Assembly (NCBI RefSeq): GCF_033958435.1
Contig: NC_134150.1
Location: forward strand, 32,979,501 to 33,043,500
Direction of reading: 5' to 3'
Length of the DNA stretch: 64,000 nt
From: Carettochelys insculpta
Taxonomy: Eukaryota; Chordata; Testudines; Carettochelyidae
The notes under the pieces were generated by a model. The model was not told the origin of the DNA. It worked only from the letters and a program-made list of their open reading frames with translations, and ran no database searches. The stretch's first letter is position 1. Each line of letters opens with the position of its first letter. Made by a program: the position numbers and the translations under genes. Below, in pieces: positions 56,069 through 64,000 of the stretch.

Positions 56069-58239
56069 CTTTCAATGAGATGCATGAGCCTGGGACCCAG
56101 CAGCTGATCACCCCTCCCCTTACTATCTCCCCTAGGGGACTTGTCCCCAACTTTGCTCATGCCTGCTTTAAAGTGATTTCCTCATTTATGTCACAATGTG
56201 ATCACTTATGCAAGAGTTTCTCTCCTTGCCTGTATGGATCATTGTTTCCTTTTCACTGTGTTTGGAATTCATCGAAGATTGCACATTATCTTCTTGCTGG
56301 GTTTTTTTTTTCGTTTTTGTTTTTAAATTAATCCTGTCCTGCAATGTGGCCAAATAAAATAAATACAGGTATACCGAATGTAAGGTAGATATACCACAAA
56401 AAGAATGTCTATTCTGGTGGGAAAAGTTTGATAATAAGGGATAATAAGGTTGGAATTAACATTACAGCTAGTATTGTTAAAAAGATACATACTGAGAACA
56501 TTATTCTGTCAAGTTGAATGTGTACATAACCATTTATTGGTAAGGCCCAGATCCTATACAGAGATCCACTCACATGGATCTTCCCTTTTATATGTGGTTC
56601 CTTTCATATCAGTAGGAATGAGGTAGCTCTGTGTGTAATTGAGGTCATAACAGAATTTTCAACAAATACTATATATGTTTTAAGTAGGGAAGGAAAAGCA
56701 CTGGATAGCTAGAACAGACATTTTTCTTGAAGAACTGACAGTGCTTTCCAGCTTATTATCAGTGTGTTTACAACTTGTTCTGGGAAATAGCTGTGCCTAG
56801 TAAAGGAGGACAGTGTAAAGTAGATTATCTTTTCCAGCAGGAGTAATGCCATTATGACATTGTATGCAGGAAAACTGGTGTCCATTTTTTTGAAAGATAA
56901 ATTACAGCACAAGAACAAAAAAAGACAAGTACTCTGTCATCTTGGCATAATGCTGGGGATTTGTGACTGTCCATGCATGCTACCTATACTGTGCAGCACT
57001 TTATAGACAGAAGAAATATTGCAAATTTCTACTACAATACCATATTCAGAGCACCATAGTTAATGTTGTGTCCATGAAAGCATCTTTATTTTCAGTGATT
57101 TTATAGTTCTGGTAAAAAAATTTTGTGTGGGTTCTAATCAAAAGGATATGAGCCCAATGGAGAATGATTTTTAAAATCTTTCAGCAGTTGACTTAAAAAT
57201 TGGAGCATGGTTTTTGTTATGGGTATGAATTACACTTATACAATATTCAGCATGCTTTGTTTCCCACCTCTGCGGACATACATTACATTTTTGAATGGGG
57301 GTAAATCCCACAATGTCAGGAAGTAATTTTCTTTTCACATAGGAGTAACTAAATATGCACACCAATTTTTCATCTGCCCACGTGTACATGGCAATTTTTT
57401 ACACACTGTTTTTATACTTTGTAGTTCATGGATTAAAATGTCTTTCTAATAGAGTTGCAGATATGGTGATTTTTTTACTCTCTGCTCTTTAAAGGCATTT
57501 TATTTCATGTAGGAAGAAATACTGTACAGAACTAATCACGTTTTCATCTTGCCATATTTCTTCTAGCCATTTCTCCTTGTGTTCATGTGAATTGTTACAT
57601 GCTGTAGAGACTGGTGCGAATTCCTCAACTTCATTAGCTTTGCCTCACCGCTGCAAATTCGGTTCTGGAATTATTACTTTTCCATGCCATGTTGTGCATC
57701 CCACAAAATACAACACAGCACGTCTTGCTTTAAAATCCTTATGGCTATTGCTACTTTGTTGCATGGTATGATTGCTGCCTAAAGCTTGTTCAGGGTTATC
57801 TATCATCAAGTCTTTACCCACTTGCAGATTTCTTTGCTACTATCCCTGTTCTCTTGACTACAGTTTCCTCCTATTCCTCCTTCTTTATTCCTCACAAGGT
57901 AGCCTGGACTTTTGAGAGAAAAACACCTCTCCTAATTTTATCCCACTTTTCACCTCCAGGAGGTGGTAATTCTACAGCAAAAATGGATTCCTGCTGGTTG
58001 CTGACTCAAAAGGTAATTATGAGGCAGAAAAACTACATTATCTTCAGTTTTGTTCTAAAGCAGTTTCTTGAAAAGATGATAACATTGCTCGCCAATGTCA
58101 TTGAAATACACAGTCCTTAATGGTGAAAACTGGTGGCTGAAGGCTGCAATCTTTTATTTGAGCAGATAAGGATTCACTTTGGCCTAGATCCCAGCTAGCA
58201 GTTGTGTGGGCATGAAGCAAGGAAAGGCAGTGAACAGCC
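56069..58239. other. Anonymous sequence
   Basis: 2.2 kb with no recognisable gene or element. Confidence 0.45.
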
Positions 58240-59225
58240 TAGGTTTGCCAAGCATCTGGATTTAGACCAGAACACCCAATTGGAAAGGGATTCTGGCATC
58301 TCTGGTCAGCATTGCTGACTGGGTCATTAAAATTCTAGTCGGTGGGGTAGTAGAGTTAAAGCAGGTTCCCTACCTGCCCTGGCTCCATGTGGCTCCCATC
58401 CTAGAAGTGGCTGGCATTTCCCTCCAACACCTAGGCAGAGGCATAGCCACAGGGATGCCATGCACTGCCCTCACACCAAGTGCTGGCTCTGCAGCTCCCA
58501 TTGGCTGGAGATCTTGGCCAATAAGAAATGCAGGGACCAGTACCTGTGGATGTAGCGGAGTGCGCAGAGCCACCTGGCTGTGCCTTTTCCTCAGAGCCCA
58601 AAGGAAACACCGGCTATTTTCTGGAGGCAGCTGAGGTAATCACCACAAGAGCTGGCACCACTCACCTCCTCTTGTGCCCCAATCCTCTTCCTCAATCCTG
58701 AGCCCTCTGCCGCAAGCCAAACACTGTCCTAGAGCTTGCACCGCCTCCCACCCTTTGAACCTCTTATTCCCAGCATGGCCCCTACATCCCATACCCGTCA
58801 TCCTTAGCCGCACCCAGACCCCACACTCCCAACTGGAGCCCTCATACCCCACGCATTGCAATCCTCTACTCTAGCCCACCTTGAACCCATCATTTCTGGC
58901 CTCATCTAGTGGTACACACCACCAGCCCATATCCCCTCCCACATGCTATGCCCAGGCCTGGAGTACCACCCCCTGCACACCGAACTCCTCATTCCTGGCC
59001 CCAGCCCAGAGCCCTCACCCTTCCTGTAGTCCTGCCTTTTGCAGGGCATGGTGAAAATGAACAAGTGAGCCAAGGTGGATCGGAGCAAGCTACAGGAGGG
59101 GGAACGGAGTGAGTGGGGCAGGACCTCACAGAAAAGCTGGGGTAGAGGTAGGTGCTCAATAAGGTAGGAGCAGGGAGTTGGGCAAGGGTGTTTGGTTTTC
59201 TGCATCTGGAAAGTTGGCAACAGTA
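58240..59225. mobile_element. GC-rich TIR element with AGGTTTGCCAA / TTGGCAACAGTA ends, ~1 kb
   Basis: AGGTTTGCCAAGCATCTGGA at the left and TGCATCTGGAAAGTTGGCAAC at the right are inverse termini of the GGGTTGCCAACTTTC type. The interior includes a CAGCTCCCATTGGCTGG / TTGGCCAATAAGAAATGCAG near-palindrome (about 58492-58534) and a long C-rich, loosely tandem block (about 58660-59030). No transposase; several frames in it are compositional. Confidence 0.65.
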
Positions 59226-59639
59226 ATAGAGGCTCTTTGTTGTGAGGCCTACATCAGGACCACTGAGAATTGCTTCTCCTGACTTTGAGGGAGCACAGGC
59301 CTTTTTTGAATTGCTCCCTTCAGGTTACATGGTACCTGAAAAGAGGCAATAACAAGCAAGGGAGCTGACAGACTAGCCAGGCTACTGAGCAAGGCCGGGG
59401 AAGCAGCCCTGCACCGTGCTCCCAGAAAGAGTGGCCTTGTGCGGAAGGGACAGGACTGGAGCAGCCAGCCCTCAGTGCTGTCCAGAACACACTATGCCAC
59501 ATGCCCCTTTCTCAAGCAGCCCTGAGAGCCTCCTGGCACTCCAGCAGCAGTTTAAAGCACCCGGGTCTCCAGCCACAAACAAAGTAGCAGTCACAGCAGC
59601 TGGGAGCCCTGGATCCTTTTGAAGTGCTAAGCACTGGGG
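59226..59639. other. Anonymous moderately GC-rich sequence
   Basis: Nothing recognised. Confidence 0.4.
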
Positions 59640-59902
59640 CTGTTTTTGAAATAATTTAAACAATTTGCATAGCAGAAATTGTGTAAATTATTTAGAAATT
59701 CCTTATTTGAACTTGGTGCCATCCAAACAGCACCAGAGTTCGGAATAAGCGGCTATTCCAAAAGTTTCATTATCGCTTGTACAATGAGAGTATCAGAACT
59801 GGACTGCTGCGCTTGAAACAGCAGTGCTAGAAAAGCCACAGTATTGCTATTTCAGGGTACATTTGTAACCCAAAATAGCAATTGCCCTGTAGACGTAGCC
59901 CC
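59640..59902. mobile_element. Decayed MITE ending CTGTAGACGTAGCCCC
   Basis: The right end GCCCTGTAGACGTAGCCCC is the GGGGCTACGTCTACAG terminus of the TCTACA group. The body has TTATTTGAACTTGG, GAATAAGCGGCTATTCC and CTATTTCAGGG-like words in opposing orientations. The left end is degraded. Confidence 0.5.
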
Positions 59903-60365
59903 GGTCAGCTTCACCCTGTGTCCTCATCCCTGTGGCAGGCCTGGTAAAAAGAGTGACATTGGGTTACGAGAAAGCATAAAGCCATAACCTCCCGACTTCT
60001 GTTCACTGATGAGAGTTACACATCAGATTATGAAGCACGTCTTAAAGTAACATACCAGTTTGTGTTCTTCCCAGTACACAAGGGAATTTCTGGGCTGCAC
60101 TTAATTAGCATTTGAATTAGTCCATTGTTTCACTTGCCTCTCTTTAATAGAAGGGCCAGATTTTGTCACTCTTACACTGTCTTTCAGTGGATCTACCTGT
60201 GAAGTTACAATACTACACGTTTCAAATAAAGGTAGGTGCTTGTCCCTTGCATTCATTGTGTCATGGGGGCTTCCTAATACGTATTTTAAATAACGTTGTA
60301 GGATCTGCTAAGGTCTTCTCACATATACTAAAGTAAGTCAAACTGACGTCATCTATTTTCAGTTC

Positions 60366-60401
60366 TCTCTCTCTGTCTCTCTCACACACACACACACACA
60401 C
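60366..60401. repeat. (CT)n(CA)n microsatellite
   Basis: CTCTCTCTCTGTCTCTCTC followed by about 19 bases of alternating AC. Confidence 0.96.
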
Positions 60402-60887
60402 TTCAAATAATTCCTGTTCAAATACCTTCTTTCCAAGCTGCATGAACTTAAGTTCCTATAAGCTCATACTTTTTAGCCCATGAGTCAGCTTCCCTACTTT
60501 CCTTAATGCTTTTTCAAGTGCTTTATTAATATCACTTTACAAGGTGGTGACACAATATTCTAGCTGGGTTTTTCCAGAGAATTGGATAATCTCATCCTTA
60601 CTGTAGTGGGCATGTTTTCCCGTTCTAGGTAGCTATAAATTTAATAATATATAGTACACATATTGTGATTGTGGTTGTTTCTGCCCCAGTTATTTGATTT
60701 GTTTTTTAAATAAGGAGTTCACCATTATTCCAAGGTCCTTTTTGAATTCCTTTTCTCTAGATCAATCATATTCATTGGTTTGGGGTAAACAAATACCAAA
60801 TGTGCAATACTTTGCATTTGTCATTGTTAATTTCATTCGTCATGCATCAACCAAGTTACAGAACAAGTCCAAATCCTGGTTGTTGTG

Positions 60888-60915
60888 CATATATATATAT
60901 ATGTGTATATATATT
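60888..60915. repeat. (AT)n microsatellite
   Basis: Alternating AT with one GTG interruption. Confidence 0.9.
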
Positions 60916-61677
60916 TTGTTTTGATTCCTGTGTGTTTCACTGTCTCCACTAATTGTGCAAAGTCAGCAAATATAGCTAGTTTGCAGTTTCTTTTGTGACT
61001 AGGACATTTATCTAGATTAGAAACTACAGTGGGCTGAACACAAACCTTTGGGGCACTCCACTGTATAGCTCCCCTACTTTAACACATCTCATTTTGTGTG
61101 TACGTAATTTACTAGATCCCTATCTGTGCATATCCTCCACTGAGCCTGTAGTTAGACAGCAGCCTATCAGATGAAACTTTAGCAAAACTGTTCTGAAATT
61201 CATAGCAGATCACGTTTTCATACGTGAAGTAATCATCTCCATGTAAAACAGACCGGCAGAGTTACTTGGAGACTCACATTTCTAAATTTTTGCCACTGGC
61301 TTTCTACTTTCTCATTCCTCTTAAAAACTGCCATCCACCCTGTCGGTTAACACAATTGGGATTACTTTAGCTGTTAAATCTGTCAATTTGAGATGTACTT
61401 TATACCATCTATTTATCTCCAGCAAAGGTTGTGGTTCAATTTCATTCCCTGTATACATAGATCCCACTAAGTAATTAATATCACAATAAATGCCTGAAAG
61501 AATATGTTTTAAATGTCCAACATTTTTTGACTATGAATGCAATCCCTATAGTGAAAGCACTTTTGACAGTGAACATACACCCATTATTAAATGGCATAAA
61601 TCATATTACTCTCAATTTGTCACTATTCTTGAGATAAAAGTTCCTCTGTGAAATTCTTCTATAATTTGTATTTCATA

Positions 61678-62113
61678 GGCCGTGTCTACACTAGCCCCAA
61701 ACTTCAAAATGGCCACGCAAATGGCCATTTCGAAGTTTACTAATGAAGCGCTGAAATGCATATTCAGCGCTTCGTTAGCATGCGGGCAGCCGCGGCACTT
61801 CGAAATTGACGCGCCTCGTCGCCGCACATCTCGTCCTGACGGGGCTCCTTTTCGAAAGGACCCTGCCTACTTCGAAGTCCCCTTATTCCCATCAGCTCAT
61901 GGGAATAAGGGGACTTCAAAGTAGGCGGGGTCCTTTCGAAAAGCAGCCCTGTCTGGATGAGCCGCATGGCGGCGAGGCGCGTCAATTTCGAAGTGCCACG
62001 GCCACCCGCATGCTAATGAAGCGCTGAATATGCATTTCAGCGCTTCATTAGTAAACTTCGAAATGGCGATTTGCGTGGCCATTTCAAAGTTTGGGGCTAG
62101 TGTAGATGTAGCC
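61678..62113. mobile_element. 436-bp palindromic Harbinger-like MITE, second full copy
   Basis: Same length and layout as 21778-22213: termini GGCCGTGTCTACACTAG and CTAGTGTAGATGTAGCC, centre at ATCAGCTCATGGG, and arms of about 215 bp with internal palindromes. The 3-mer ATA is duplicated outside (61675-61677 and 62114-62116). Differences from the first copy are scattered, many at CpG sites. Its right edge touches a CR1 3' end, so it probably landed in that CR1's terminal ATTCTATG repeat. Confidence 0.9.
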
Positions 62114-62190
62114 ATAGAATCATAGAACTGGAAGGAAACTCAAGTGGTTCCCCAGTCCTCTGTATTCAGGGCATGAGCAAGCACCATTGC
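62114..62190 (-). mobile_element. CR1 LINE terminal scrap
   Basis: ATAGAATCATAGAACTGGAAG and AAACTCAAGTGG are the reverse complement of the CR1 3' terminus; about 75 bp survive. Confidence 0.8.
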
Positions 62191-63786
62191 ATTGTAATGC
62201 AATAATTTATGTAATCCAGAAATATTACCATGGGAGAGAGAATATCTGAGACAAAAATGGCAAAAAGGTTAATGTAAAATATTTAGTTAGCATTTCAATT
62301 TAACATAATATAAAATCATCCGATCATAAAGTATTTTGCATAAAGTGTGATTAAACTGAAGCGCCAACTCACACCTTGCCATTGAAGAGATGAGTGGGAT
62401 CCTTTGACAAGACAAAGGCTTAGGGCTTTGTTTACCGCTAACCAATTTTAGCAAGAATAGGGATTTGGCTATCTTTGCAAAATCCAATCCTTAAATTCAC
62501 TTAGAACATAAAACAGGTAGCCCATAACCCCAAACCATTGCCAGATTGTTGGCATAGATTCTGCATTACTTGCAAGCCATTAAACCCAACTAGGGCTGAT
62601 AACTAAACTAATGGAATGGACAACAATTACATAGGGTGATGAACGGCCTTCTAGTGTCAGAAAATATGGTAGGTAGATCAGCCCATCAACTGGGAGGAAA
62701 AGAGGTAACTGCCTCAGGCGCCAGTGATTCAAAGGGGTCCAGGGTGCATTGCAAAGCCTTAGGCAGTGTGCTCCACACAGTGCAAGGTGGGGGCGCAACA
62801 CCATCTGGGTCAGTGCTAAGGGCCAGCTTCTGGGCCCCAACCATTCCGCCCCAGGCATTGCCCCTTCTGGGAGCATGGGGCTGCCGCACCCCCTCCTACT
62901 TTGGCCAGCTGCCCAGCAAATTGTCAGCTCACCTATGATAGACAGACGTACATTAAATCACTGGGCAAACTGAAACAAGAACACGTACAACAGACAAGGG
63001 CAAATACAACAGTACATGCTCAGGGTTAATAACCACATACTAATACAAAATTCAGTATGGGCAACAGCTTGCTGTACTGTACATAGAAGTCCCAAAAGGC
63101 TATGTGCCCCAACATACCAAGAGTTGGAGGTGACAATCAAAGCAGTATCCCCTGCACAGGAGTCTATTTTAGAATCCTGGTTTTTTTCAGTAAGTACTCC
63201 AAACTTCAAATAACACATATGACACAACTTGCAGCCTCGTGAATTAGCAGTAGCCAGCTTGAACGATTTACCATTTGCTGGACTCCAGCCAGTCTCTGCA
63301 ATCTATGCCTCACTTAGTTCCAATATTGCTCTTCCAAGAATCTTTTTCTGGCCATTTAGAGCCTTGCCAAAGCAATCAGTGCCGATTCCATTTAATGCAG
63401 CATTATTAACTTTTATTTTTCCTGTTACCTGTAAAGAAATATTTTGTGGAAATAATAGTTGCATGTTCTTCTCTGTATGTTTAGAAATATGTCATCTCTG
63501 GCTTGGAAATGTAGTATTAAGTTTACTCAACAAGCCAGAAAACCGCTATCTGAAGAATGTGACTATTTGCAATTCTCCCTGAGATATGCCATATGCCTGG
63601 TTTATGTTACTAGGAGAAAGGTCACTCAGTGTTACATTTCATTCGGTGGTTCTATTATTGTACAATATGAATATATAATATGCTTAATTGGTGCATCAAT
63701 TAATATATACATTATGCAGTAGATCTCAGAAACTGCACAGTAATTTATGAAAATATCAGTAATATTTCTATACAGTGTGGTTTTAA
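62191..63786. other. Anonymous sequence with a GC-rich patch
   Basis: No gene recognised. 62640-62940 is GC-richer than its surroundings and may be the interior of an old DNA element, but I see no termini. Confidence 0.4.
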
Positions 63787-63890
63787 CCATGGCAGTCCCA
63801 GGATATTAAAGAGAAAAGTGCGTGAGGTAGAAAAGTTGGTCCAATAAAAATATCTATCCCACCTTCTCTCTCTATTTTCCATATAACTTT
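63787..63890. mobile_element. Penelope-like tail, family 2, short inverted pair
   Basis: The left half is CCATGGCAGTCCCAGGATATT, then AGAGAAAAGTGCGTGAGG (reverse tail). The right half is GTTGGTCCAATAAAAATATC, then CCCACCTTCTCTCTC (forward tail). Together they are barely 100 bp and meet near 63827. Confidence 0.75.
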
Positions 63891-64000
63891 TGGTCACTAT
63901 ACAAGAAAATGCTATTTATAATTTATAGTTCTCTCTTACAAAGTACAATAAAGATGTCAAAGCTTACAGTTTCACAGATGGATAAAATATTGATGGTGAA

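Larger units (their letters stand above)
59903..61677. other. Anonymous AT-rich sequence
   Basis: No gene recognised. Contains (CT)n(CA)n at 60366-60401 and (AT)n at about 60888-60915. Confidence 0.45.

Overview
This window looks like non-coding vertebrate DNA, most likely from a turtle or a close sauropsid relative. I reach this from the repeats. Several CR1 LINE copies have the sauropsid 3' end (ATTCTTATG/ATTCTATG repeats). There are many Penelope-like tails, many short hAT and Harbinger-like elements, and an AT-rich, CpG-poor background. Species cannot be fixed from this sequence. I found no host protein-coding exon, tRNA, rRNA or CRISPR array; every recognisable coding fragment belongs to a retroelement. 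The window is probably intergenic or inside a very large intron.

Layout. 1-2529: reverse-strand CR1 whose reverse transcriptase frame stays open for about 413 codons to the left edge. 2.7-13.5 kb: a dense field of non-autonomous DNA transposons (hAT, Harbinger-like and others), two Penelope tails and an L1/Tx1-like fragment. 13.5-25.6 kb: mostly anonymous sequence with a CR1 scrap, a 1.4-kb TIR element, a CR1 3' end and a 436-bp perfect-style palindrome (21778-22213). 25.6-36.9 kb: Penelope copies, a decayed LINE 3' half (26140-27175) and a full-length 3.45-kb LINE (33439-36893) with a 12-bp target duplication. 39.0-43.5 kb: one CR1 copy broken by four hAT elements, a LINE fragment and an unclassified insertion. 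44-64 kb: two CR1 3' ends, a Penelope element with a GIY-YIG nuclease region (51940-53070) that is itself hit by another Penelope copy, a 1-kb TIR element (58240-59225) and a second 436-bp palindrome (61678-62113).

The most interesting pattern is in the Penelope-like copies. Eight of ten are not simple tails: they are short head-to-head inverted pairs of the element's 3' end. Four of them have matching 11-13 bp target-site duplications outside both halves, so each pair went in as a unit. In two copies both arms share variants that other copies lack, which suggests one arm was copied from the other. The same tails carry a motif, CTGANGA-A-hairpin-GAAA, that resembles a hammerhead ribozyme core. 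A second pattern is that hAT elements twice sit exactly 8 bp apart, each time with the second element inserted in the target duplication of the first.
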